Source: a virus. From it: a stretch of 30,124 bases of DNA. The notes beneath the pieces are model-generated. The model was not told the DNA's origin. It was given only the letters and a program-made list of their open reading frames with translations, and ran no database searches. Both the position numbers and the translations under genes were made by a program. The stretch covers positions 1 to 30,124 of IMG/VR virus record IMGVR_UViG_3300026478_000549. One strand, given 5' to 3'. Of this stretch, positions 18,268 to 24,500 are shown piece after piece (position 1 is the stretch's first letter; each line of letters opens with the position of its first letter).

Positions 18268-18386
18268 GCAAAGAGCCTAAGATAACTAATATGGATTGGC
18301 GGTCTTTAGGCTATTGGCCTATATGGAAAGATGGTAAAAAGGTTTGGGTTCCTAAAGATAAAGTAGAAAAAGAAGAGGATAAATAG
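18264..18386 (+). CDS. Micro-protein (40 aa), GTG start
   Basis: GTGA overlap and GAGGA upstream fix the start. Reads MSKEPKITNMDWRSLGYWP and ends in a Lys/Glu tail. Last gene of the 16049 operon. Confidence 0.6.
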   Translation: MSKEPKITNMDWRSLGYWPIWKDGKKVWVPKDKVEKEEDK

Positions 18387-18398
18387 GTAATATTCTGG

Positions 18399-18404
18399 TA
18401 TAAT
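18399..18404 (+). promoter_or_regulatory. -10 element for leaderless 18411
   Basis: TATAAT, 6 nt, ATG 18411. No clear -35. Confidence 0.6.
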
Positions 18405-18410
18405 CGGTAT

Positions 18411-19172
18411 ATGTCTAAAAATCCATTTGATCCGTCGCTAAGCGTAGAAGAATTAGCAGCAATTTGGGAGCCCCGCAAAGAATACATTGAAAAAGATCTT
18501 TGGGTCATCCGTAACTTTTTAACCGACGAAGAACTAAGATGGCTTAACGAAGAAGCCAACGATCCAAAAGACTGGTATACCACCATGCGTTCCCCATATG
18601 GAGGAAATACTAAGAATAAGTTTTTAGGCTATATTGCAGATTATGATGAATTTGGTAATATGCTAGTACCAGGACCAAACTCTAAATATAGACCACTACA
18701 TGTCAAACCTATCGAAAAGCGAATAGAATCAGTAGTTCCTAAGCACTTTGGTGGTGCGGGTGCACTTCAGTCATTCTTTGAGGTTCCTGATGAGCAAATT
18801 ATTGCAGAGTTAGGACATGACGTAGATTACGCCATGGGATGGCATTATGAACGAGATGATGCTGACGATGATATTCAACAAAGAACTATTGTAGAAAACT
18901 CTAAAACTCAAGGTAAAAGAATCGTGAGTGAAGCAAAAATATCAGCCTCATTCAATGTATATATTAATGATAACTTTGAAGGTGGCATCTTACAATTTAA
19001 AAATAAAGATTACGAAATCAAACCAGAACCAGGTATGCTTGTAAATATTCCTCTGTACAGAGAGTTTGAACACAGAGTGACAAAGGTAACTGGTGGCAAT
19101 AGACATACCATCTATGGAAGATGTTGGGATAACATTGACAATAAGTATATATCTACTAACGAAGATTGTTAA
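18411..19172 (+). CDS. 2OG-Fe(II) oxygenase with HxE metal motif (253 aa)
   Basis: GWHYERDDADDD gives H145-x-E147 (Glu instead of the usual Asp), NDNFEGGILQF is the turn, H221 in FEHRVTK is the distal His, and R231 in GGNRHTIYG the 2OG anchor. The N-terminal LWVIRNFLTDEELRWLNEE is the common lead-in helix. An acidic Asp run follows the metal motif. Substrate unknown. Leaderless start; coupled to the next gene by TAATG. Confidence 0.88.
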   Translation: MSKNPFDPSLSVEELAAIWEPRKEYIEKDLWVIRNFLTDEELRWLNEEANDPKDWYTTMRSPYGGNTKNKFLGYIADYDEFGNMLVPGPNSKYRPLHVKPIEKRIESVVPKHFGGAGALQSFFEVPDEQIIAELGHDVDYAMGWHYERDDADDDIQQRTIVENSKTQGKRIVSEAKISASFNVYINDNFEGGILQFKNKDYEIKPEPGMLVNIPLYREFEHRVTKVTGGNRHTIYGRCWDNIDNKYISTNEDC

Positions 19173-19408
19173 TGGATAAAAGGGTTCTTTTAGACGGATC
19201 TACCGTCGATTCTTATGAAAAACCAATAGACCTAATTATACATACTAAGGCTCCTGGAAAGTGGAAGGTTATTGACATGGAAACTGGGGAAGAGTACATT
19301 GGCAGCAAGTTTGGCTTTGGATCTTTTGGGGAAACCCTGAGAGAAAAGGTTAAAAATGGCATTATAGGCTCATGGCATAAAATAAAAGAAGCACAAAACC
19401 ATAACTAA
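19172..19408 (+). CDS. Hypothetical 78-aa protein
   Basis: Start at 19172 overlaps the oxygenase stop (TAATG). Beta-rich core APGKWKVIDMETGEEYIGSK, then a basic helix ETLREKVKNGIIGSWHKIKE. It could partner with the oxygenase; no family recognised. Confidence 0.72.
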   Translation: MDKRVLLDGSTVDSYEKPIDLIIHTKAPGKWKVIDMETGEEYIGSKFGFGSFGETLREKVKNGIIGSWHKIKEAQNHN

Positions 19409-19419
19409 TCACTTAATGA

Positions 19420-19425
19420 TATAAT
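19420..19425 (+). promoter_or_regulatory. -10 element for leaderless 19432
   Basis: TATAAT, 6 nt, ATG 19432. Confidence 0.6.
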
Positions 19426-19431
19426 GATTAT

Positions 19432-19653
19432 ATGATAGATGTTAATATAGTGTGTCAAGATTGTGGTACTTTATATACCGCTCCAATCGACGCTGAAAAC
19501 AAGGCTTTGCTATGCACTAATGAAAACTGTGCAAGTAAGAAAGAAAAATGTACCAAGTGCAACAAATTGGCTAAGTTTACCCAGCCAGATAAAAATACTG
19601 GCAAAATCATAGATGTATGTGAACAGCATTTTATTTTCATGCATATGGGATAA
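19432..19653 (+). CDS. Double zinc-ribbon protein (73 aa), leaderless
   Basis: Ligand pairs: VCQDCG, LCTNENC, KCTKC and a C-terminal CEQH. The order is CxxC, Cx4C, CxxC, CxxH, enough for two zinc sites. Function unknown. Confidence 0.75.
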   Translation: MIDVNIVCQDCGTLYTAPIDAENKALLCTNENCASKKEKCTKCNKLAKFTQPDKNTGKIIDVCEQHFIFMHMG

Positions 19654-19654
19654 C

Positions 19655-19810
19655 ATGAAAAAATCAAATAATAATAGATCTAAGAGTCAAAAGAAACGTG
19701 CTGAGAAGAATCAAAAGAGACTATCAGATAAGACTAGATTATCTAAGCAGCAGCGCTGGGAAATGAGAGAGCGAGTACGCATCCTCTCAGAAACATTATC
19801 TCAATTTTAG
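19655..19810 (+). CDS. Very basic helical protein (51 aa)
   Basis: Start at 19655 one base after the previous stop. Reads MKKSNNNRSKSQKKRAEKNQ, then a helix LSKQQRWEMRERVRILSETL. Strong positive charge suggests nucleic-acid or ribosome binding. Confidence 0.65.
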   Translation: MKKSNNNRSKSQKKRAEKNQKRLSDKTRLSKQQRWEMRERVRILSETLSQF

Positions 19811-19817
19811 CAAGGAC

Positions 19818-19846
19818 TTTACAAGGCCGTTAGTTTCATGTATAAT
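19818..19846 (+). promoter_or_regulatory. Promoter for 19853-22559, leaderless
   Basis: TTTACA (19818-19823), 17 nt, ATG-TATAAT (19841-19846), 6 nt, ATG 19853. Confidence 0.7.
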
Positions 19847-19852
19847 GGTTTT

Positions 19853-19954
19853 ATGGACGTAACTTATATACACCCCCTTTGGATATTGGGTGGTTTTGTA
19901 GCAGGATGGGTCGTATGTTTTATTCAAATGAAATACGGCAACGATGGCAAGTAA
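19853..19954 (+). CDS. Single-pass membrane micro-protein (33 aa), leaderless
   Basis: IHPLWILGGFVAGWVVCFIQ is a Gly-containing transmembrane helix followed by a charged tail. First gene of a nine-gene operon ending in the fourth 2OG oxygenase (21942). Confidence 0.62.
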   Translation: MDVTYIHPLWILGGFVAGWVVCFIQMKYGNDGK

Positions 19955-20051
19955 TAGAATAGTAATCTGTTCTATCTGTAAACGTGAAATCGAGGTAAGA
20001 TCTGGTTTTGCACACGAAACATTAACTAGGCACATGAAAGAGCATAAATGA
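19944..20051 (+). CDS. C2H2-type zinc-finger micro-protein (35 aa)
   Basis: VICSICKREIEVRSGFAHET followed by LTRHMKEHK: CxxC, a hydrophobic core and HxxxH, that is a near-canonical C2H2 finger standing alone. ATGA overlap with the next gene. DNA or protein binding is likely. Confidence 0.68.
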   Translation: MASNRIVICSICKREIEVRSGFAHETLTRHMKEHK

Positions 20052-20212
20052 AAGAATACAAGTTTCCAGACCCAGACTATGAAGGATGGGAAATTACTGT
20101 ACCAAGAGATGTTGTTAAAGACATCATTATTTCTTATTTGCAAAAAACATATTATTGGACTGTTGCTGTAGGCTGCTTCCTAATTGGACTTTTGGTTGGT
20201 ATTAGAATATGA
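20048..20212 (+). CDS. Tail-anchored membrane protein (54 aa)
   Basis: Soluble acidic N-terminus (EYKFPDPDYEGWEITVPRDV), then a C-terminal membrane helix (YYWTVAVGCFLIGLLVGI). Overlaps both neighbours by 4 nt. Confidence 0.66.
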   Translation: MKEYKFPDPDYEGWEITVPRDVVKDIIISYLQKTYYWTVAVGCFLIGLLVGIRI

Positions 20213-20367
20213 ATAGAAAACAAGTAGAGTTTGAAGAAATAGAAGAGCAGGTAGTTGTAACCCTAAGAACTAAGTGTCCTGAAAAATATCTTCTTATTGA
20301 TAGAGAAAATGGCAATGTATTTATTGCTAAGGAAACAGGTGAATGGGAGTTAATTCGTGGTAGATAA
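20209..20367 (+). CDS. Hypothetical 52-aa protein
   Basis: Begins MNRKQVEFEEIEEQVVVTLR and has YLLIDRENGNVFIAKETGEW, a beta-hairpin-like repeat. Overlaps the GTG of the next gene by 11 nt. Confidence 0.66.
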   Translation: MNRKQVEFEEIEEQVVVTLRTKCPEKYLLIDRENGNVFIAKETGEWELIRGR

Positions 20368-20620
20368 AATTGTTAACCTTATTTTTAAATGGAAAACACT
20401 TCGACTTGCTATATTTGATGAGGTCAATCTCTATAATTCACTTACACGGATTATGAATGACCCAGAGTCAATGCAAACAGCATCTGCTTTTTGGGATGAT
20501 GGAGATGGGTGGCGTGGATGGACTATAAAAGATGACAATACATATTATTTTCATGACTTGCCAGAAAAGTCTTTAAGTGATATTATGTATATTATTATGG
20601 AAAAAGAGGAGTTAACCTAA
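20357..20620 (+). CDS. Hypothetical 87-aa protein, GTG start
   Basis: GTG at 20357 with GGGAG upstream. Aromatic and acidic (SAFWDDGDGWRGWTIKDDNT). The stop overlaps the next ATG (TAATG). Confidence 0.68.
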   Translation: MVDKIVNLIFKWKTLRLAIFDEVNLYNSLTRIMNDPESMQTASAFWDDGDGWRGWTIKDDNTYYFHDLPEKSLSDIMYIIMEKEELT

Positions 20621-20802
20621 TGAATTGTGGATGTGGATTTTCAACTGAATACCCTACTTGCAACGGTACACACAAAGTAGTAAAGACAGTAAAAGATAAG
20701 ATAATTGCTGATGTTGAGGCAATTTCGTTAGAATCTGAATTAAGCAATGAAGAGTTTAGAGCCTTAATGATTGGTATTATTCGTAAAAGCAAAGGCATTT
20801 AA
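20620..20802 (+). CDS. Mini CDGSH-type iron-sulfur protein (60 aa)
   Basis: Residues 3-18, CGCGFSTEYPTCNGTH, match the CDGSH signature C-x-C-x2-(S/T)-x3-P-x-C-D-G-(S/T/A)-H with one change, Asp to Asn at residue 15. In mitoNEET-type proteins three Cys and one His hold a redox-active [2Fe-2S] cluster; here these are C3, C5, C14 and H18. The rest is a helical domain (DVEAISLESELSNEEFRALM). The N-terminal domain is the minimum size for the fold and may need to dimerise. Coupled to both neighbours. Confidence 0.75.
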   Translation: MNCGCGFSTEYPTCNGTHKVVKTVKDKIIADVEAISLESELSNEEFRALMIGIIRKSKGI

Positions 20803-21581
20803 TGAGCGAAAACATAATTAAATTTCATTCTTATCATCCATCTAATAACACTACAGATGACTATAAGCCAGCGCCAGTAAAAAAGCATATGCCACAATGG
20901 TTTTTAGATAAGGAAAAGTTTAAGAGAAACGAAGATGGAACATTTTACCTGACAATGTTTACCGATCCAGACGGCAAGCAGTCTGTTCATAGACAACCTT
21001 CTTGGAAAGCATGTCCAGCAATGCTTGATGTGTTTATGGCAGGATATTATTTGTTTACTCCATGTGATATTACATTTAAAAAGAATGATAGCCTTCCATA
21101 CCCAGAGGTCGAGTATGATGAAAAATGGGGCAATGTTGCTCCGTCAAAATCATTTTGTGCTATGCGTGGCGCAGAAGATGGACTTCCAACACCTGAAGGT
21201 TACAATGAATATACTTTTGTATGGCGAATAAATTGGTATTTTGAGGTACCAAAAGGTTATACTCTTTTAATGACCCATCCAATTAATATACCAAACCTTC
21301 CATTCCAAACTATTTCAGGATTTGCAGATGCATCAAATCCTTATATGATATCTGGTAACTATCCTTTTTATATTAAGAAAGACTGGTATGGAACAATTCC
21401 AGCAGGAACACCGTATGCACAACTTATTCCAATGAAGGCCGAATCTTGGTCATCTGAAATACATCATTATTCTGTTGAAGAAACAACACGTATGCTAGAA
21501 GAAAAACAAAGAAACTATGTTGTTGGTCACGGAATAACAAAATATAAAGAACTCGATTGGATCAGAAAAGAGTATGAGTAA
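20802..21581 (+). CDS. Conserved virus-type protein (259 aa), possibly DUF6065-like
   Basis: The order PQWFLDK, WKACPAMLDVFMAGYYLFTP, FVWRINWYFEVPKGYTLLMT, then HPINIPNLPFQTISGFAD and GTIPAGTPYAQLIP is typical of a phage family (often in cyanophages) predicted to have a beta-barrel core. Function not established; relation to DUF6065 is my guess. No catalytic motif seen. Coupled to the CDGSH gene (TAATG) and overlapping the next gene by 8 nt. Confidence 0.8.
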   Translation: MSENIIKFHSYHPSNNTTDDYKPAPVKKHMPQWFLDKEKFKRNEDGTFYLTMFTDPDGKQSVHRQPSWKACPAMLDVFMAGYYLFTPCDITFKKNDSLPYPEVEYDEKWGNVAPSKSFCAMRGAEDGLPTPEGYNEYTFVWRINWYFEVPKGYTLLMTHPINIPNLPFQTISGFADASNPYMISGNYPFYIKKDWYGTIPAGTPYAQLIPMKAESWSSEIHHYSVEETTRMLEEKQRNYVVGHGITKYKELDWIRKEYE

Positions 21582-21945
21582 TACATGGGTATGTCCCTGC
21601 AATGGCTGTAAAAAGGCTCAGAAGGTCATTATAGACCAGATCATTGAGGAGTATAGGACTTGCCCTAATGTTGAAGAGATAGATGGCAAACTATACTGTA
21701 CTGTATGGTATAAGCATGATGACTGTGAACGTCTTAGAGAATTATTATATAAGATTACGGGGAAAGATCTATATACCCTGCCAGAAATGCGTTTTGAGGT
21801 AAGTAATGCGTTGGAAGAAATATTAAAAGATCGTGATACCCACGAACTATTAAGAAGGCTTGGCTCAGATTATGATAAAGATGGTGTACCATATTGGCAT
21901 AGATATGAGGAGCGTTTAAAATATATGGAGGATAACGGCATATGA
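21574..21945 (+). CDS. Hypothetical 123-aa protein with CxCxxC start
   Basis: N-terminal TWVCPCNGCKKAQKVIIDQI carries CxCxxC, a metal or redox site; C31 and C42 (RTCPNV, LYCTVW) may add to it. The rest is helical and acidic. It lies between the conserved virus-type gene and the 2OG oxygenase with ATGA overlap. Confidence 0.76.
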   Translation: MSNTWVCPCNGCKKAQKVIIDQIIEEYRTCPNVEEIDGKLYCTVWYKHDDCERLRELLYKITGKDLYTLPEMRFEVSNALEEILKDRDTHELLRRLGSDYDKDGVPYWHRYEERLKYMEDNGI

Positions 21946-22559
21946 CTGTTTTAAAAATAGATAATGTATTTTCAGATACTGAATTAAATCTTATTAATTC
22001 TTTGTTAAGAAGAGAAGATATTACAAGGAATGAAGATGGTACTTTTATACAGCATGATGGCGATGAATATGGTTATGGAATCCATTCTGGACTTGGTAGA
22101 CTTCAGTATAGAATTGAAGATAATCAAAAGTTTAGCGAACTTCGACAAAATTTAGCCAAAAAAATTAATGCATTATTTGGAGTAAACCTCTCATCTTCTG
22201 GTGCATATTGTGCAGAATATAGTGCTGAATTTGGTACACCCAACTTACCAGTGCACTGGGATCATGATAATACTGAGATTATTTTTAATTATCAATTATC
22301 TTCAACAACTTCATGGGACATTGGAGTAGATAAAGATGTTTATTCAATGGAAGATAATACGGCATTAGTTTTTAATCCTAACAAGTATACACATTGGAGA
22401 CCTCATAAGACTTTTAAAGAAGGCGAATATGTAAAGATGATCTTCTTTAGATTTACAGATTTTAATAATCCATCTGATTATGCACATTTAGACTATAGTA
22501 TTGGTCATGATGTTTTTGCAGAAATTAATGCATTTAGGGATAGCCTAAAACAAACTTGA
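21942..22559 (+). CDS. 2OG-Fe(II) oxygenase-like protein (205 aa)
   Basis: PVHWDHDNTEI supplies H105-x-D107, the strand block NYQLSSTTSWDIGV follows, YTHWRPHKTF supplies the distal His (H151 or H155), and K165 in EYVKMIFF replaces the 2OG-binding Arg. This variant resembles cyanophage oxygenase-like proteins. Substrate unknown. Its TGA stop lies inside the TTGACA of the tRNA promoter. Confidence 0.8.
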   Translation: MTVLKIDNVFSDTELNLINSLLRREDITRNEDGTFIQHDGDEYGYGIHSGLGRLQYRIEDNQKFSELRQNLAKKINALFGVNLSSSGAYCAEYSAEFGTPNLPVHWDHDNTEIIFNYQLSSTTSWDIGVDKDVYSMEDNTALVFNPNKYTHWRPHKTFKEGEYVKMIFFRFTDFNNPSDYAHLDYSIGHDVFAEINAFRDSLKQT

Positions 22560-22584
22560 CATAAGCCCTGTTTAATAGTAAAAT
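22556..22584 (+). promoter_or_regulatory. tRNA cluster promoter
   Basis: TTGACA (22556-22561), 17 nt, TAAAAT (22579-22584), about 15 nt before the first tRNA. Confidence 0.75.
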
Positions 22585-22598
22585 TATTATAATAATCA

Positions 22599-22672
22599 GG
22601 AGCAGTAGCCAAGTTGGTCAAGGCCCCGAACTCATAATTCGGCTATCGTAGGTTCAAGTCCTACCTGCTCTA
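22599..22672 (+). tRNA. tRNA-Met(CAT)
   Basis: Cloverleaf with acceptor GGAGCAG/CTGCTCT, D arm GCC/GGC, anticodon stem CCGAA/TTCGG with loop CTCATAA (anticodon 22633-22635), T arm GTAGG/CCTAC. Could instead be Ile2 if the C is lysidinylated. No encoded CCA. Confidence 0.88.
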
Positions 22673-22676
22673 CCTA

Positions 22677-22749
22677 GCCCTTATAGCCCAGTGGTAGAGG
22701 CACACGACTTAAAATCGTGACAGCATTGGTTCGAATCCAATTAGGGGTA
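22677..22749 (+). tRNA. tRNA-Leu(TAA), class I body
   Basis: Acceptor GCCCTTA/TAGGGGT, anticodon stem CACGA/TCGTG, loop CTTAAAA (anticodon TAA at 22710-22712), T arm ATTGG/CCAAT. The variable loop is only 5 nt (ACAGC), whereas tRNA-Leu normally has a long variable arm. Confidence 0.85.
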
Positions 22750-22750
22750 C

Positions 22751-22823
22751 ACCTCTGTAGTTCAGTGGACAGAACGATGGACTTCTAAGCCATGCGTCGC
22801 AGGTTCGATTCCTGCCAGGGGTG
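22751..22823 (+). tRNA. tRNA-Arg(TCT)
   Basis: Acceptor ACCTCTG/CAGGGGT, anticodon stem ATGGA/GCCAT (last pair mismatched), loop CTTCTAA (anticodon 22784-22786), T arm GCAGG/CCTGC. Confidence 0.87.
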
Positions 22824-22844
22824 CTACAATAGTAGTAATAGTAG

Positions 22845-22917
22845 TGGACTGTAGTTCAGTTGGTAGAACACTCGACTGTTAATCGAGATGTCGCAGGATC
22901 GAGACCTGCCAGTCCAG
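22845..22917 (+). tRNA. tRNA-Asn(GTT)
   Basis: Acceptor TGGACTG/CAGTCCA with an unusual T1:A72 pair, anticodon stem CTCGA/TCGAG, loop CTGTTAA (GTT at 22878-22880). The T loop reads ATCGAGA, with A at the normally invariant T54. Confidence 0.86.
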
Positions 22918-22918
22918 C

Positions 22919-22968
22919 GATGTAGGCACGGTAGTAGGTGGAATGGAATGGGCTATCGTGTCTACATC
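22919..22968 (+). other. 12-bp hairpin between tRNA genes
   Basis: GATGTAGGCACG and CGTGTCTACATC pair over 12 positions with one wobble; the 26-nt loop is purine-rich. It fills the gap between tRNA-Asn and tRNA-Asp. It may be a processing structure or tRNA relic. Confidence 0.5.
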
Positions 22969-22972
22969 CTTT

Positions 22973-23046
22973 GGTCCGTTAGTTCAGTTGGTTAGAACGC
23001 TACCCTGTCACGGTAGAGGTCGACGGTTCAAGTCCGTTACGGATCG
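22973..23046 (+). tRNA. tRNA-Asp(GTC)
   Basis: Acceptor GGTCCGT/ACGGATC, anticodon stem CTACC/GGTAG, loop CTGTCAC (GTC at 23007-23009), T arm GACGG/CCGTT-type, discriminator G. Confidence 0.88.
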
Positions 23047-23051
23047 CCAAG

Positions 23052-23123
23052 GGCTCCATCGTCTATCGGTTAGGACTTCAGATTTTCAATCTGGCAAGAC
23101 GGGTTCGATTCCCGTTGGGGCTA
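23052..23123 (+). tRNA. tRNA-Glu(TTC)
   Basis: Acceptor GGCTCCA/TGGGGCT, anticodon stem TCAGA/TCTGG, loop TTTTCAA (TTC at 23085-23087), T arm CGGG/CCCG, typical tRNA-Glu GTCTATCGGTTAGGAC D-arm. Confidence 0.87.
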
Positions 23124-23129
23124 CTAGTT

Positions 23130-23138
23130 TGCTATAAT
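23130..23138 (+). promoter_or_regulatory. Extended -10 promoter of ahpC
   Basis: TTGC-TATAAT (hexamer 23133-23138) just after tRNA-Glu; no clear -35. Leader contains AGAAAGAGATATCG before ATG 23168. Confidence 0.6.
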
Positions 23139-23167
23139 AGATAAACTACTAGTAGAAAGAGATATCG

Positions 23168-23737
23168 ATGAGAACTATCGGAGATAAGTTAGAGCCATTT
23201 CGCATCATTGGAGTAAAGCCAGGAAGATTGGATGCTGCCGATGATGTTTTTGAAGTGTTAGATGAAAAGTCATTTCCAGGAAAATGGAAGGTAATTGTTT
23301 ATTATCCAAAGGACTTTACATTTGTATGTCCAACAGAAATTGTTGCATATGATAAGTTAGTTAATGATTTCAATGATCGTGATGCTGTATTACTTACAGG
23401 ATCTACAGATAATGAATTCTGTAAGATTGCATGGCGTAATGCTCACGAAGATCTTAAGAAGACAAACTCTTGGTCATTTGCAGATCAGATTCGTGAATGG
23501 TCATGGTCTAATGATGAAGGTTTCACAGGTCTTGCTAATCAATTAGGAATCATCAACAAAGATGGTGTTGCCCTTCGTGCAACTTTTATTGTAGACCCTG
23601 ACAACGTAATTCAGCATGTAACAGTTAACAACCTTAACGTTGGAAGAAGCCCAGAGGAAACATTGCGTATTCTTGATGCTTTGCAAACAGGTGAACTTTG
23701 TGCATGCAATAGAAGTCTTGGTGGAGAAACACTGTGA
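23168..23737 (+). CDS. ahpC: AhpC-type 2-Cys peroxiredoxin
   Basis: 189 aa. The active site YPKDFTFVCPTEI carries P47, T51 and peroxidatic C54; R137 (ALRATFIVD) completes the catalytic set. The C-terminal GELCACNRSLGG holds resolving Cys candidates C178 and C180, as in actinobacterial AhpC (typical 195 aa). It reduces H2O2, organic peroxides and peroxynitrite in the cytoplasm. Reduction normally comes from AhpD, which is encoded two genes downstream. Overlaps the next gene by GTGA. Codon use is as AT-rich as its neighbours, so it is not a very recent host import. Confidence 0.93.
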   Translation: MRTIGDKLEPFRIIGVKPGRLDAADDVFEVLDEKSFPGKWKVIVYYPKDFTFVCPTEIVAYDKLVNDFNDRDAVLLTGSTDNEFCKIAWRNAHEDLKKTNSWSFADQIREWSWSNDEGFTGLANQLGIINKDGVALRATFIVDPDNVIQHVTVNNLNVGRSPEETLRILDALQTGELCACNRSLGGETL

Positions 23738-23853
23738 CCTGGATTAAGTTAAATGGCGAGGCGGGACATTCATGTGTCCTACCTTGGTCAGTTGGTGAAC
23801 CTAGTATGGGTGCAATACATCTACAAAAAAGACATGCTGGTTCAATTTGGTAA
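23734..23853 (+). CDS. Small Cys protein truncated by in-frame TAA (39 aa)
   Basis: GTG start overlaps the ahpC stop. Reads MTWIKLNGEAGHSCVLPWSV and ends QKRHAGSIW, then TAA. Small actinophage proteins of this type normally continue W-x-C-x-C-x(3-5)-W-G/N-G-K-x-W; exactly such a segment follows in the same frame (23854-23910). The stop therefore appears to interrupt a zinc-ribbon protein of about 58 aa, perhaps CAA to TAA. Confidence 0.65.
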   Translation: MTWIKLNGEAGHSCVLPWSVGEPSMGAIHLQKRHAGSIW

Positions 23854-23910
23854 TGTGAATGCACTCTGAGATATGAGTGGAATGGAAAGAAGTGGAAGGC
23901 TTTGATATGA
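23851..23910 (+). other. In-frame continuation after the TAA
   Basis: Codons after the TAA read CECTLRYEWNGKKWKALI and end in a TGA that overlaps the ahpD ATG (ATGA), the usual junction in this genome. No separate start codon or ribosome site serves this segment. Confidence 0.65.
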
Positions 23911-24419
23911 GTTGGGTAGATGAAATTAAGGAACTTGTTCCTGAATATGCTAAAGATATTAAGTTAAATCTTGATGCTGTAATTAATAGAAGTTCTGTAG
24001 ATTATGATTATGCTTCATCTCTCGCACTTGCAGCAGCATTAGCAACAGGAAATCAAGATATTGTTGCTATGATTTCTGCTGGAGTAACAAATGAAGTAGA
24101 AAAAAATGCAGCATTTACAGCAGCAGCATTAATGGCTCAAAACAATGTTTGGTATCCATATACTGAAATGGCTGATGATCCAAACCTTAAGGGATTACCT
24201 GCACAACTTAGAATGAATGCCATTACTTCTCATGGTGGAACTACAAAAGCCAAGTTTGAATCATATGCATTAATTGCATCAATTATTGGTAAGTGTCATT
24301 TTTGTGTGAAGGCTCACTATGAAACCTTAAAACAAGAAGGATATACAACAGAACAACTTCGTGATATTGGACGAATTGCTGCAACTATTAATGCTATTGC
24401 AAAAGTTGTAGTAGCATAA
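23907..24419 (+). CDS. ahpD: AhpD-family alkylhydroperoxidase
   Basis: 170 aa from the ATG at 23907 (ATGA junction); an upstream ATG at 23877 lies in the interrupted gene. The active site is E118 in FESYALIASIIG, then KCHFCVKAH with C130, C133 and H137, the same numbering as M. tuberculosis AhpD (E118, C130, C133, H137). The His between the Cys is shifted by one (C-H-F-C). AhpD is a C-x-x-C thiol protein with weak peroxidase activity of its own that reduces AhpC. Length is close to the family norm (about 175). Followed 6 nt later by tRNA-Thr. Confidence 0.9.
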   Translation: MSWVDEIKELVPEYAKDIKLNLDAVINRSSVDYDYASSLALAAALATGNQDIVAMISAGVTNEVEKNAAFTAAALMAQNNVWYPYTEMADDPNLKGLPAQLRMNAITSHGGTTKAKFESYALIASIIGKCHFCVKAHYETLKQEGYTTEQLRDIGRIAATINAIAKVVVA

Positions 24420-24425
24420 TGGATT

Positions 24426-24497
24426 GCCTCCTTAACTCAGGGGTAGAGTACCCGCCTTGTAAGCGGGTTGTCGTAGGTTCAAATCCTACAGGGGGCT
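24426..24497 (+). tRNA. tRNA-Thr(TGT)
   Basis: Acceptor GCCTCCT/AGGGGGC, anticodon stem CCCGC/GCGGG, loop CTTGTAA (TGT at 24458-24460), T arm GTAGG/CCTAC. Separated from the main tRNA cluster by the ahpC-ahpD genes. Confidence 0.88.
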
Positions 24498-24500
24498 CAA

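Noticed and set aside
23851-23853. Reassignment of TAA as a sense codon
   Set aside because: Many other genes in the window end at TAA with normal overlap junctions, so a genome-wide code change is not supported.
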